In this document: piece by piece, positions 11,246 to 23,351 of the stretch
How positions within the stretch are numbered: the stretch's first letter is position 1
Layout of the letters: every line of letters begins with the position of its first letter
Assembly: GCA_022316685.1 (NCBI GenBank)
Contig: JAKJHU010000183.1
Span: forward strand, 124,001-188,000
DNA from: Progne subis subis
Taxonomy: Eukaryota; Chordata; Aves; Passeriformes; Hirundinidae
DNA length: 64,000 nt
Direction of reading: 5' to 3'
The notes under the pieces: generated by a model
Told to the model about the DNA's origin: nothing
Database searches by the model: none
What the model saw: the letters and a program-made list of their open reading frames with translations, nothing else
Position numbers and translations under genes: made by a program

Positions 11246-14163
11246 ATGCACAGAGCTCCCATCAGCAAAGCAACAAGAGCTCTTCTACCCTCACAACTCT
11301 TAGAGAACAAGGTGACCAGCGGAGAGGGGAAAAATGCTCAAAATCACTTTTTTTCTTTTTTTTCCCCTTAAAACAATAGCTTACTCCTGAAAGTGATTAA
11401 AACCGGGGAGGCTTTAATGGGGAGTTGAAAGCAGCAGTGGGGTGCGTCACTCGGGGTTTGTTCCTACTGTCAAATGGTGAAAGCATCCTGTTATTTAAGA
11501 TGTCAAAAGCCTGTGAACCAAACAAAACAAAGCCCAAACTTCCCAACATCTGACCACAGCGACACGTTGATGCACGCCAGAACAAGGGCTGCAGGAGCAA
11601 AGCGAGCAAACCTCCCTGAGAAGGGCCCTGCCAGATTTAAGGGGAAAAGAGGTCACAAGGCTTTTGTGGGAAATGCCGCGAGGAGAGAAGGATAAGAGAC
11701 CAAGAACGGAAAATAAAGAGGAGGAAAGAGCAGAGGAAGAAAGGACCGGGAAAGGGCTGTGCCAGTCAGGAGGGATTTGGCCGGATGATGGTTTTACTGC
11801 ACTGAAATGTGGAAGACACACTTTGATTAATTCTAGGAGACTACCCCAAAGTCATCCTCGCAACTCCCAGCGCGCTAATTACGGAGGAGAGGTGGGCGGT
11901 GACTCATGCTGGAAACTTCCCAAAGCTTCCAAAGGGGGAAAAGGGGAAAAAAGAGGGAAAAAAAAAAAAAAAAAAAGGAGGAATCTCAGCTCTCAAGCAA
12001 ACACGAAGGTCCCTGGCCCCACGCTGGGAGAAAGGCTGGGGACAGTGTGGTGGCAGGGAAGTGGCCTTGGACGGGGTGGTCCCTGGGAGGGCTGGCAGAG
12101 GAGCCGTCCCCAAGGAGGATGGGGGTGACAGCTGTGGGCGCTTCTCCAAGGCTGGGCTTGTCCCAGCACCTCTTTGTGCAGGCAGGACAGCTGTTTTCCC
12201 ACCCCTGGAGGCAGGCATCTGCCATCCCAGCAGAGATGCCTGTGAGAATGCACCAAAAAAGCTGCTGCCAGCTGGTGAAACCTTGGGGCAGGACCCGTGG
12301 GGATCGCTCTGTGTCTCTCCACCACCACCTGAACCAGCTGGAGTGCTGGCACCACGGTCTGGCTCTTGGATGGAGCCCCCCCAGCTCCAGGGTGCCTCAA
12401 ATCCAGGTGTGCTGGATCACAGAGGGAGAAACAGGGTCAGGGCCCCCGTGGCGAGTCCCAGGTGTCCTGCTCCCTCCCGTCTGCTTGGGGAGTGCTCAGC
12501 GAGGAGGAGACACAAGCACAGCGACGTTTGCTCAGCAAGGATCAGCGCCAGCTCCGAGAGAACCGCTTGGGATGATAGCAGAGAAACTGAGGGGGGTCCT
12601 CGCCTGATATTTGTTATCTCATCTCAGCTCCGTTCTCATCCTCTCATTTTCAGCTCTCCGGGCAGCTGACAGCACCAGGAGCTGAGGGCAGTGTCACATT
12701 GTCAGCATCTTTCTTCTCCAGGCTCTTGGCCACACGTTGCAGTCGGCTCAGCCCGCAAACAGAACCAACGCCTTGAAATCTCCCAGGCTCGAGAGCAGGA
12801 GGGGACAACGGGATTAATGCCCTGTGGCCACATTTAGTTTCTGTCTTTATGGAGAGAAGTACTTTAAAAAAATATAATCTAAATTCCTTTTTAAAGAAAG
12901 GAAGGTGCAGGGTGTGACCCTCAGCTGGGCGTGTGTCAAACAGGCTCACGTCTCTCTGGCCCTAAACAGGAATCCGTCTTTGCCCCTCAGACGGCATCAG
13001 TGATGAATAAAAAACCACTTTCCAGCTCCACCGAGCTCCTCTCTGCCTCCTTGGCTCCACCACTGGCTCCATAACCACTAGAGGGGAGTGAAAGGTAATG
13101 AGTTGAGGAGATGGTTGTGTCCTCCTGGGAGGCACAGTGCTGGTGGGCTTGGAGGTTCCGGAGCTCCGGGTGTCCACCGCACCCCAAATTCACAGCATCT
13201 ACGTGAGAAGGTTTCCCCCATAACCCCACAGCACCAGCGGGATGCTGGAGTGACCTTCGGCACAGAGGAGCCTCACGGGATGTGAAAATTGTTATCCAGG
13301 TCCTTCGGGCAAGAGGAAAGCACCGTAGGCCCAGGAGAGGATTGGTCTTTCCCCCAGCAGGGAAAGGAGGCCATCTCCAGCTTTTCCGGTCCCTTCGCTC
13401 ACTTTTTTCCCAGCAATATGCAATGGCACAGGCTCCACAGAGTTCACTGCGGTCAGCCTTGGCTTCTTCAGGGTCCCGGGTCTCCACTGTCCCCCATCAG
13501 AGGGGACATAAAGCTACAGGGTCACCCAAAAACTCCTCTGGCCGTGGGATTCACCAAACGAGGTTTTGCCCAATGTACTCCCTCAGGCAGAGCTTGGGCT
13601 CCTTGTCCTGTTGGCATCATAGAAATAAATCAATAAAAGGGTTCAAATGAACCCTAAATAAAGGGCTTGTGCTGATCAGAGCAAAATTCCTCGTGAAGGG
13701 AATATGGAGAAAAGGCTGAATGCTTTTTTCCCCCTTCAGTCTGGAAGCCCTTGAAGTGCTTTTTATTTTTGCTCTCCAAATTATTTAATGTGCGTCTCAG
13801 TGTGTCCGAGCCAGCCCGAGCACAAGTCACCAGGAAATGCTGGGGGTGGTGGAGATGTACATTATGTGCAGGGAACTTAGTGCCAGGCCCGGGACACCAG
13901 GAATAGTTCTGGTTTTGCCATTGGGAAAACCTGCATTTACATTGTGCCCTGAGTCCCCAGTCCACAATGAGGCCATTATTAAAGAACTACAATATTAATA
14001 TTAAAATTTAACAGTTTCCTTTGCAGAAATGTGGTGGGGAGGGAGAGTTATCCCATTCATTCGGTATTTTTGTGGAAATGGGAAACGTGGGGGCTTCTCC
14101 CAGGAGCACCTTTTTTTTGTCCACTAGGCAACAGGCAATATTTTCTTGCTTGCGTCCATCCAT
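11246..14163. other. Intergenic, no gene seen
   Basis: Mostly unique GC-rich sequence. An A run lies at 11958-11976. Several overlapping open frames at 11899-12669 (up to 256 codons) have no recognisable domain and are open in more than one frame at once. Confidence 0.45.
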
Positions 14164-14302
14164 CCACGCATCCATTCGAGGCTGGATGGGGCTTGGGGCA
14201 CCCTGGGCTAGTGGAAGGTGTCCCTGCCCATGGCAGGGGATGGAACTGGATGAGCTTTAAGGCCCCTTCCAACCCGAACCGCGCTGGGGTTCTGTGATCC
14301 CC
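14164..14302 (+). repeat. CR1 LINE 3' fragment
   Basis: CTGGATGGGGCTTGGGGCACC, GGAAGGTGTCCCTGCCCATGG, CCCTTCCAACCCGAACCGC and a TTCTGTGAT end. Confidence 0.85.
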
Positions 14303-14465
14303 CTTAGGTCACCGCAACATTTCATTTATTACCTCCTCCCCGCTCCCAAATGCACGCGGCCGTTTATCTCCCGGGGCCGATGGGCTGGGCTCTGTCCTGA
14401 GCAGACAGTTCTCCCTTTTATCTCTCCCCCATCTGTCCGAGCGGCTCTGGAGTCCATCAGCCCCG

Positions 14466-14550
14466 TGATGTGATGTGATGTGATGTGATGTGATGTGATG
14501 TGATGTGATGTGATGTGATGTGATGTGATGTGATGTGATGATGTGATGTC
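14466..14550. repeat. (TGATG)n pentanucleotide microsatellite
   Basis: About 15 perfect TGATG units run from 14466 to 14540, followed by an interrupted unit. The reverse strand reads (CATCA)n and is open in all frames, which makes spurious His-Ile-Thr-Ser repeat proteins. Confidence 0.95.
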
Positions 14551-15196
14551 ATCCCTTGGCACAGCCCCTGCCTGCTCGCCTGCTGCCAGGATGGATCCTG
14601 CAAACGCTCGCAAGGAACGGCGCCGCTCCCGAGGGGAAAGCGCTGCTTTTTCCCCTCCTCTCCTCCGGAGAAAACAGCCCGTCCTTCACCCTTCATCGCT
14701 GAGCCTTCTTCCTTCACAGCGAGGGAGAGGAGGACATGGAAGCTGAAGGAAAAGCAGGAGGAAGGCTGGGGATGGGGAACCACGCCATGGTTTTTGCAGG
14801 ATGACCTCGGTGACTATGGAAAACAAACAGACCCGTGGAGGAAGGAGCCAAGATGGTGTTCTCTGCCAGTCACTTGATTTTTAGTTGTTTTTTTTTGGGT
14901 TTTTTTTTTTTGTTTTGTTTTGTTTTGTTTTTTGTTTCAATCTTTTATTTAGATCTGCTGGTTGAAAAGGCTTTTCCTTGATGTGTCACGAGTTCTGCAG
15001 AGCTCAGGGGCAGACAACACCCAGCTGGGGCTGAGCCCAGCCTGGCAGCTTGGGGCCGCTTTACTTAGAGCAAATGAGATTTTGAGGATTGTATCTGTCT
15101 GCTGGTTTCCTTATCCCTGCCACCCAGGTGACCCCTGAGCCCATTCCCTGTTCGTCCTGCTCAACAAGGGCAGCAAAAGATCGAATCCCTGAACAT
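14551..15196. other. Intergenic, no gene seen
   Basis: Contains a T/G-rich tract (about 14880-14936, GTTTT units) and otherwise unique sequence. Confidence 0.45.
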
Positions 15197-15292
15197 CTCA
15201 TCTACTAGCCCAGGGTGCTCCAAGCCCCATCCAGCCTGTCTTCGAACACTTCCCAGCATCCAGGGGCAGCCACAGCTCCTTGGAGCTTCCAT
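15197..15292 (-). repeat. CR1 LINE 3' fragment
   Basis: GGTGCTCCAAGCCCCATCCAGCC and CATCCAGGGGCAGCCACAGC give a reverse-oriented CR1 piece without the terminal tail. Confidence 0.75.
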
Positions 15293-16745
15293 CCCTCCCA
15301 CCCCTTCCCATGCAACAGGGAAAGGAAACAAAAAAATACCCCAAACCTCTGAGCGCCATAAAGATTTTATTATAAACAAACCTCTGGGAACGTTTTGGGA
15401 GCCGGGGTGATTAACATTCCTTAACAAGGAAGGTGGGGCTGCTCAGGGGCCGGGGGAGGGCAAGCACAGCACCTTCCTGAGGGTCCCACCTTCCCACCTA
15501 ATCCTCCCGTTGCCATCTGGCAGATTTACTGGCCCCACTAACGTGGCTCCCACTGATAGAACGGGGAAATGCAGCCTCTCCTGTGTTTCCTCATGAATTT
15601 TGCTTCCCTGCCGGAAAAGTTCAGGGCTGGGTCACATTTTATACATAATTATGCATATAAATATATATATATATTTCTTCTTTCCAGGTGATTTCCAACT
15701 TTCCCCACCTAAAGACTCATTCACCCTCGTCTCCCCTACCCACGAGATTTTTGTCCTGTTGGCCTGGGTTTCGGTTAAAGAAAAGAATGCTTGTGCCAAA
15801 GCCCATATCCATCCCCCCGAGGTGGGGATGCTGCACGGTGCCGCTTTCCACGGCTGCCACAGGAGCACTGAGCCTGCCCCTGCCCCGCTTCCAGCCAGGA
15901 AATGCTGATTTAATCAAGCTCAGCCTCCGTTTAAGGGGCTGGAAAGGGAAATATGGGTGGCTGGGACTTCAAACAGCCCCGTCCCTCCTCCCACACCTTC
16001 ACAGGGTCACGATCAGAGAGGGACGTCCCCCAACATCCCGAATCCCTGCCCGCCGAGCTCCTGCAGCTTTGCTGCACCCACCTCAAATCCTCCCTCCTGA
16101 ACATGGCCAAGCTGCCCTGCGCCAGCAAGAGGTCACCAAACCCCTTCTTTCAGGGCAGCAAAGCCTCAGATGTGTTTCTAGGTGAATTTTGTAACGAGTA
16201 AGATATTTCTAGGCAAATTTTGTAATGACTAAAAGCTCCTGGCATGGCTGTTCTTGAAGGGCTCTCTCCTCTGCTTCAGCCGAGCTGTGTCAGGAGTCAG
16301 GGGTTGCTGGCAGTGGTCTCTGCTGCCTGAAGGCTTTAGGATGCAAATTCCAGGCACAGATTACTGAGGAATTTGCCATTCCCACTGATCTGGGGTTTCC
16401 TGGATCCTTTCCATGGGTCACCCCCTTTCATAACCGAGAATTCCTGCTCTGCATGGAATGCCGTCAGGATCTAGGAGGAGGTGAATCCCAAGCACACGTG
16501 AAGAGGGGTGTCCCAGGTGGAGGGAGGCCCAGGGGGGCCCCATGTAGCTCATGGGAACAGGGCTCATGGAAAATTTCAGACATAATCCTCCTGGGTTTCC
16601 TCTTCCCTGCTCAGAATTAACCATAGCTGCCTGCTGGAGGGAGGCACCCCTCCCCCAGGTGATTTTCCATTTCTATCAGGAGAAGAAGGGAAGAATTTGT
16701 GGTACTCAAGGCACTCCAGCCTCTTCATTAGATAACTTTTGTTTT
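15293..16745. other. Intergenic, no gene seen
   Basis: Unique sequence with a short TA run (15658-15674) and a small imperfect tandem duplication at about 16175-16235 (unit about 30 bp, TTTCTAGGnnAATTTTGTAA). Confidence 0.4.
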
Positions 16746-16798
16746 AAGATCTTAGAATCCCAGAATGGTTTGGGTTGGAAGGTTTTGGGTTGGAAGCT
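16746..16798 (-). repeat. CR1 LINE tail scrap
   Basis: TTAGAATCCCAGAATGGTTTGGGTTGGAAGG is the reverse of a CR1 3' end. The 'GGTTTTGGGTTGGAAG' part is locally duplicated. Confidence 0.65.
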
Positions 16799-17231
16799 TT
16801 TGTCATCATCGAGATGGCCACAGCACTCAAGAGTGCTTCTGTAAAAACTTCGGGAGGCTCCAAGCATCAGTACCTTGTTATCTAAAACGTTTCTGTTGCA
16901 GTCCCATGAGTAGCTCCACACAACTCTGGCTCTTTCTCTCCTTCTTCTACCTACCTTCTGCCTTTCCAGCTCAGCTTCCTGTTCCTAGCAGAGCCGCCTA
17001 ACCCTGTCTGTCCCTTATACAAAGTCTTACCCTTTCTGTCCCTTGCACAGCCTCCTGTGCCTTCCTCCTCAGAGCACAGCCAGCAGACTCCCAGTGACTC
17101 TTCTCCCACCTAATCCACTCTTTTATCACACCCATAGCTGTGAGGGCAAGGCTGCTCCCACCCTTTGATAATTAACACAGCTGCCATGTATGGGGGGCAA
17201 GATTGCCTTTGGCACCATCTCTATCTGTCTT

Positions 17232-17368
17232 CCCACAAGTTTTAAGGTTGGAACCTTAAAACTCATCTCATTCTACCCCCTGATGTGGGCAGGGACACCT
17301 TCCACTATCAAAGGTTGCTTCAAGCCCCATCCAGCCTGGCCTGGGGTACTTCCAGGGATGGGGAAAAT
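17232..17368 (-). repeat. CR1 LINE 3' fragment
   Basis: AAACTCATCTCATTCTACCCCCTG, GGGCAGGGACACCTTCCACTATC, GCTTCAAGCCCCATCCAGCCTGG. Confidence 0.8.
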
Positions 17369-18164
17369 AATCCTGCCGGAGCCTTTGCTTTCCCAAACCC
17401 CATCCCTGAAAGAGCTGCACACCTTCTCAGTCAGAGGCTGCCTCCCTAAGCTGCCTTTCCCCCACAATTTCAGAGTTTTGTGGCCAACATTCCTCATTTT
17501 CCATGTCTCCAAGCAGCCAGGAAGCCAAACGCTGCCAGACAGGTTCCAAGTGAAATCCAAGTTGTCTGGAAAAGGAGAAAATCCAGCTAAAAGTTGGGCA
17601 AGCACTTGAGCCTCAAATTGGCTCTCCCCAGCCACCCAGCAGGACAAGTGTGATGCTGCTCAGCTAACAGATGGATCTGGTGGCAGCCAAGGTGTCTTTT
17701 CCCATTCCACTTGACTTTTCCAGCAACTAGCCAAAATACAACATGTTCCTTTAAGCTCACATATTTAACTGTGCCCAAGGTTGGGGGAATCTGCCCAACC
17801 CAAAGCAAAACTGGGAGATTATTTTTAAGTTTCTTTAGAAAGATATTGCTTTTGAGACCTGCTCCCGAGCGCTGTCAGCCAATGCATTTTTCAGGACATT
17901 TTTGCTGCGAGTTCCTCATTTCCTCATTTTGGAAGTTGCTGTGCTGTGAATCTTCAACTCCCCGAAGTCCTAAAGCTGAGGATGACACAGGCAAAACCTC
18001 TTTCACACAGGACAAGGGAGGAGAAGAAACCTGTCCTACAGCAGGACAAGGAGGAAGAGCAAAAACTCACCTGGAAGCCTCCAGAAATACCTTTAATCCT
18101 TCTGCAGGCTGTACACCTGGTTCAGCTCTGCTCAGGAGGACCAGAGGATCCCGGAATGGGATTC
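17369..18164. other. Intergenic, no gene seen
   Basis: No recognised exon, RNA gene or repeat. Confidence 0.4.
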
Positions 18165-18405
18165 CCTTCAGTCCCTCAGGGAAGGCTTAGGTTGGATATT
18201 AGGGAAAATTTCTTCCCCGAAAGGGAAGTCAGGCACTGGCACAGCTGCCCAGGGAAACAGCGGTGGAGTCCCCGTCCCAGGAGGAATTTAAAAGCCCTGT
18301 GGATGTGGCACTTGGGGACCTGGGTCAGCAGCGGGATCGGCAGTGCCGGGGGAATGGTCGGACTCCTGTGTCGGAGAGGGCTTTTCCAACCAAAGTGATT
18401 CCATG
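18165..18405 (+). repeat. CR1 LINE 3' fragment of the 'ATTAGGG' type
   Basis: TTAGGTTGGATATTAGGGAAAA, GGCACAGCTGCCCAGGGAAAC, GTGGATGTGGCACTTGGGGAC and TTTTCCAACCAAAGTGATTCC belong to a CR1 subfamily whose 3' end differs from the 'GGCAGGGACACC' type that dominates the window. Confidence 0.8.
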
Positions 18406-20054
18406 ATAAATCCAAGGCGCTGTATTTTCTGACTGAGGGGAAGTCTGGAGCTGCCAAGTTCCGTGTTTTTGTGTTGCTTCTCTGCCTCCAGACAAAATTC
18501 CAGCGCGGCTCTGCACCGGGAAGGATTGGACTGAGCAGCCAAGCAGCACGGGCACGGTGAGACAGAATCCTTGGGACTGAGGGCATGATCCAGCTGTGTC
18601 CCAGAGTGGACCCTGATGGATTCTGCAGATATTTTCCTGCCCTGCTTGGATTCCTCTTCCCTCCATCCCCCTCCAAGCCTAACCCCAGCAGAGCTGGGAA
18701 GCAGCCCTGGATACTCAAGCCCTCAGTCCTGCCTTTCTTGCCTCACAAAGGGAACCAAGAGGAATTGTTTTGGAATAACAGTGCAAATCGAATTTCCCGT
18801 TGAATATAAAGGGGAGAGAGGTCAAATATGAGAAGGCTTTAGATGAAAGAGGAATTAGCCTGCAGCCTGCTCGGAACAACTCAATTCCAGTCTTATTTTC
18901 AGCATTCCCAGGAGCTGGCACAGCACAGGGCCCTGCTAAAGCCCAACAGATAAACCTGGCCGAGGCAATTTGTTATCCCCAACGTGGAGCCGCTTCATCA
19001 ACCACAGGCGAAGCATCCCCTGTCCCCTGAAACGAGGCAAAGCATCCCAACGAGTCAGGGGCCACCATCCATCAGCCCAGGGGGAGCCAGGCAGCCCTGA
19101 CCAGCTTCCAGCCGGAGCTGCGGGAAGCTTCTCTGTGAAAGCTTTGGGTGCGCAGACAGCCCTCAGCCTCCTCCTCCTCCTCCTCTTCCTCCCTCCAGGC
19201 TGCATCCCGCGGAGGTGGGGTTGGACACCCGCCTGCCCCAGCCCGCTGACATTTCCTAAAAGCAGCTGGGGGAGTGTAGACCCTCTCCCCTCGGCTGCCC
19301 CGGCGCTCCCCGGCCTCGGCAGGGTCCGGAATGGGCTCGGGATGCTCCCGGCGAGATCTTCCCCGTCTCCGCTTCAGCTTCCAGAGCCAGAGGTCTCTCC
19401 ACCTTTCCCAAAGCCGGATTTCATCCCTTTTGGGGCCGGTTTTCCTCCTGCCGGAGTGCAGCACAGAAGGATTTGGGGGCAGCGCTGCCCGGGCTGGGCT
19501 GGGCTGGGCTCAGGGACCCTCAGCAGCGCCGGGACCTCCTCCTGGATAAATCGGCTCCAGAAATTCCTGTCGCTCACCACCGGCTGAAGCCAGCCGGCTC
19601 AAAGGGGAAAGGCGGCTGCTAAGCCCGCGCTGGCTGCATTATCCACGGGGATTGCGCGGGGGATTGCAGGAATTGTTCTCTGCTAGTGGGGAAGGAGGTG
19701 GTGGGGTGGTTTGTTTTTGGTCTTTTGTGTTTGTTTGTTTGTTTTTTGGGGTTTTTTTCCCTTTCAAACTCAAACATGTAATTGAAGAGTGAAATTCTGA
19801 AAGCTTGCTCAACGACTCCGGGTATTTAATCGCCTTTAAAACCCAGGAATTGCTCCCCATTCCCTTCCTGATTTAATGGGAAACGGGTTTCTTGTCCCGG
19901 CAGGCACGCTGAAGCTGTTGACCATTGGATAATTGTGCCTTCATATAGCACAAATGCACAATTCTGGCTGCACCCTCATCCTTCTAAATACAGTAAACCT
20001 TCCCCCCCCCCTCCCCCTTTTTTTTTTTCTTTAATTCCACTGAAATTGAAGAAG
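18406..20054. other. Intergenic, GC-rich around 19000-19650, no gene seen
   Basis: The interval has CTC repeats (about 19168-19194), four GGGCT units (about 19490-19512) and raised CpG content near 19200-19650. I cannot tie it to a promoter. A C then T run lies at about 20001-20029. Confidence 0.4.
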
Positions 20055-20125
20055 TCCCTGGCCATGGCAAGGGTGTCAGGAATCAGATGATTTTTAAAGT
20101 TCCTTTCTGTGACTCTATGATTCCA
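20055..20125 (+). repeat. CR1 LINE tail scrap
   Basis: CTGGCCATGGCAAGGGTGTC, TTTTTAAAGTTCCTTTCTGTGACTCTATGATTCC. Confidence 0.65.
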
Positions 20126-21821
20126 AACCTCCCTCCCCCTTGGGGCAGGGGAATGAATTAATAAAAAAATAGATGAAAAAGGCTCAAAAGGGTCTGCAAT
20201 AAATCAGATAAAGGGCACCTCTCTGTGGCTAGCACACACTGACGCTCTGGCTGTGCGATCCGATCTATGCGGGAAACGTTTTCCATTTCTGCTGTGCAGC
20301 AGTGAGATTTTGGGGTGGTTTTGTGTCAACCCCAAACATTTCCTTCTGCTACTGACTCCTTTAATTTGCTGCAAACGTGGGCAGAGGTCTGCTTTTCCCT
20401 CATGGGCCTCCAGAAGACACCTGGCCCCTCTCTGTGTCCCCCAGCCAGGAGTCCTTTCCCTCAGAGCCTGTAATTAGGTCGGGATTTGCTCTGTTCCTGC
20501 TGGAGCCTTCCAGCCATGGAATGGGAACATACTCCCCATCCTCAGCAGGAACTGGCTTTGCCAGCTTGTGCTGCTGGAAAAAAAAAAAAAAGGCAGACTG
20601 TGCCTTCCCCACACCCCGGGGAGCTGGGGTTTGGTTTTTTTTTTTTTTTTGCCACAATTCTTAAAATATATTCTCTGTTGCTCTGTGAACGGCCCTGGTT
20701 TTCCAGGCAGGTCCAGCCCCTCCATGTCCCTCCTACCATGAACTTTCTCCTGACTTGGCCCAGCTTCAGCTCTTTCTCCCATACCCAGACAGAAAGGTCC
20801 TGAATTCCTGCATGTGACCCTGTTATTGCACCTTTCCATCAACGATCTCAGTATTTTCCTCCAGGGAACCAGTGTGGAACACCTCCCAGCCTCTCGCTGC
20901 CAGGAACTCCCAATCCCTTTGACATCCCCTGGAATTTCACCCCACCCACTATTTTTCCCAGCATTTTCTCTATCCCAGGGCAACTTTGCAGGTCACATCA
21001 ACACATCACATCTAGGCAGGGACAACAAACGAGTTTCCAGGTCCCTGAGTGAGCTTCAGAGAATTCCCCAAGAGATCAGCCCAGCCCTAGGTGAAAGCTT
21101 CTACTGCACTCAGATCCAAATCCCATCATAAATCCGGGACGTTTTGCTGGCACAGACTGAGCTCCTGCCCCCCGTGTGCTCAGGTTGTACGTTTAATATT
21201 GGACCCTTTTCTTCCCCCTGCAGCGCTCCCAGTGCCGCAGGCATTCATCTAAAGCACAAAGCCTTGACTTGCTGCCCACAGGGAGAAACTGCCTCTCCCT
21301 CCTGCAAAAATACAGGGAAAACAAGTGAAATTAAGAACATTAAACCCAGTAAGAGCCCTGGGAAGGGTGTGCCAGCACCAGGCCAGGCATCCATCCCTCA
21401 CACCTCACAATGGGCACACATTGGAGGGAACCACCTCAAAATCCTTGTTGGATCGAATTCATGGCAGCACAGAATTTTCTCAGGGATTAACGGGTTTCTG
21501 GCTGTGGAAGCTCCCACGGCTAAAGCAGCGGGTGCCACAGCCCTGAGCTCAACCCTCCCCTTCGGTTTATGTCCCTGTGCCCACGGTGAGCTCGGAGCAT
21601 TCCAGGTGAGGTGACGCCTGGCACGGGGACTGGGATGATGTCTGAAGCAGCCCCCGCCTCTCAAAACAAGGCCTCAGCTGGATCACCCGGCACTGGGATT
21701 TCATTCCCAGAAATGAGCTCCCCCAGCTCCTGGGAGCTGCAGGTGCCGTCCCAGCCGGGCAGGAATCCCCAGATCTTGGTCCTAGAACAACCACCAGACC
21801 CACAACCTGCACACAAATACA
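20126..21821. other. Intergenic, no gene seen
   Basis: Contains an A run (20579-20592) and a T run (20635-20651) on either side of a short unique stretch. Otherwise nothing is recognised. Confidence 0.4.
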
Positions 21822-22178
21822 GGCTCCAGGGAGACCTTAGAACTCCTTCTGGGCCTGAAGGGGCTCCAGGAGAGCTGGAGAGGGACTGGGGACAAGGCAT
21901 GGAGGGACAGGACACAGGGAATGGCTTCCCACTGCCAGAGGGCAGGGATGGATGGGAGATTGGGCAGGAATTGTTCCCTGGGAGGGTGGGCAGGCCCTGG
22001 CACAGGGTGCCCAGAGAAGCTGTGGCTGCCCCTGGATCCCTGGCAATGTCCAAGAGCAGATTGGACACTGGGGCTTGGAGCAGCCTGGGACAGTGGAAGG
22101 CGTCCGTGCCCATGGCAGGGAGTTAGAATCAGAGGGGACCTCCTGAATCCTTCCAACCCAAACCATTCCATGATTCCC
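21822..22178 (+). repeat. CR1 LINE 3' fragment, longer copy
   Basis: About 350 bp of continuous CR1: GGAGACCTTAGAACTCCTTC, GGAGAGCTGGAGAGGGACT, GGAATTGTTCCCTGGGAGGGTGGGCAGG, GCTGTGGCTGCCCCTGGATCC and a CCAACCCAAACCATTCCATGATTCC end. Confidence 0.92.
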
Positions 22179-22749
22179 ACGAATCATGCTGAAGCAGCAG
22201 GGGACACTTCACTGTGGAGGGAATGGTGAAGATCCCAAACTCGCCCTGTGAGCTCTCCCCTGCCCCTCCCACGAGGAGCCCTTGGTGAATGCCAACGCTG
22301 CTGCTCCCGGGGAGTCACGGGAAGGAGCCCGGAACTGAAGCACGGCCTCCTGCCCTGTGACCACGGGACAATTCCAGGTGACACTCATGAAGAAGATGGA
22401 TTTTGGATGGTTCAGGGGGCTCCAGAGACAAGCAGGAAGCCAACTGTGGAGGGAAAACACATATGAAAAAGGCTGTGAAAGGTATAAAGGTGGAGCTGCT
22501 TCAGCTGGAAACTCAACTGGTTTTTTGCAGGCGCTTGTCGACAGTGCGCCCAGGAGCCACAAGGAAACTGGGAAACTTCCGGAACTTTTCCATGAACACC
22601 CCAACATAGACATGGGTATATTTTTCCCAAAAAAAACCCCTCACTCGGGCACCGAGACCCCCTTCCATGACACACCAAGAGCCCAGCAGATGAAACATCC
22701 CATCCCAGCAAAGGAAGGAAAGAAGATCGGCAGCAGAAACCCAGGTGGT
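22179..22749. other. Intergenic, no gene seen
   Basis: GC-moderate unique sequence just downstream of the probable HDAC4 transcript end. Confidence 0.4.
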
Positions 22750-22769
22750 ACTATAATTAACTTTTTTCT

Positions 22770-22775
22770 TTTATT
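22770..22775 (-). terminator. HDAC4: Candidate distal HDAC4 poly(A) signal AATAAA
   Basis: On the minus strand the sequence reads TGTAAATAAA (22770-22779). This combines a UGUA element (CFIm site), a TGTAAATA Pumilio-type element and AATAAA. It sits exactly where AT-rich sequence (above) gives way to GC-richer, CR1-laden DNA (below), so I take it as the distal end of the transcript, with cleavage near 22750. Confidence 0.55.
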
Positions 22776-23345
22776 TACACCACAAGAATAACAAGTTGTC
22801 ATAATGTGGTACAAAATACTGGACTCCTAATAAAGTTGAAATTGAAGTCGGTACTGTCAGAGAAAGACACCATTGGCCAGTTAAAAAAAAAAAAACAAAA
22901 ACCAAAAACAAAAAGAGAGAGAAAAGAAAAAATAAAAATGAAATAAAAACAAAGAAAAAAACAAGAATGAGAAAAAAAAATATTCCAACTCCACCAATTT
23001 AAAAGAAAGGACCATCGGAAAATTGAGCACAAAGAATGCTACCATCACTGAAAGTAGGGTCCATACAAGAAGAGTGAAATTGTGTCTAAATTACAGCGTA
23101 AACCGGTAGCTGCTACCAATGGTGACATCATACTGAGCATGTATAAGTATAAAGTAGAATATAATATAGTTACAACTTTCTGATACTACATATCTGTAAT
23201 AAGCTCTCGGGTGAATAATGTTTCAACCCCTTCCCCCCCACCCCGCCCCCGCCCCCACTTTTATATATATATTATATATATAAGTTTGTCATCCTCATAA
23301 ATTGGAAAATAGCGCCTCCACTATGGAGCACAGAAAAAGTGTTAA

Positions 23346-23351
23346 TTTATT
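23346..23351 (-). terminator. HDAC4: Candidate internal poly(A) signal
   Basis: Minus-strand AATAAA within the AT-rich 3' UTR block. Use is not shown by the sequence. Confidence 0.25.

Noticed and set aside
11899..12669. Overlapping frames of 256 and 233 codons
   Set aside because: Two different plus frames are open over the same A-rich/GC-rich DNA and both begin in an A run giving poly-Lys. No protein family is recognised.
14457..14783. His-Ile-Thr-Ser repeat protein on the minus strand
   Set aside because: It is simply the translation of the (TGATG)n microsatellite.
22799..23032. Phe-rich 'membrane' peptide on the minus strand
   Set aside because: Product of A-rich plus-strand low-complexity sequence in the UTR, not a transmembrane protein.
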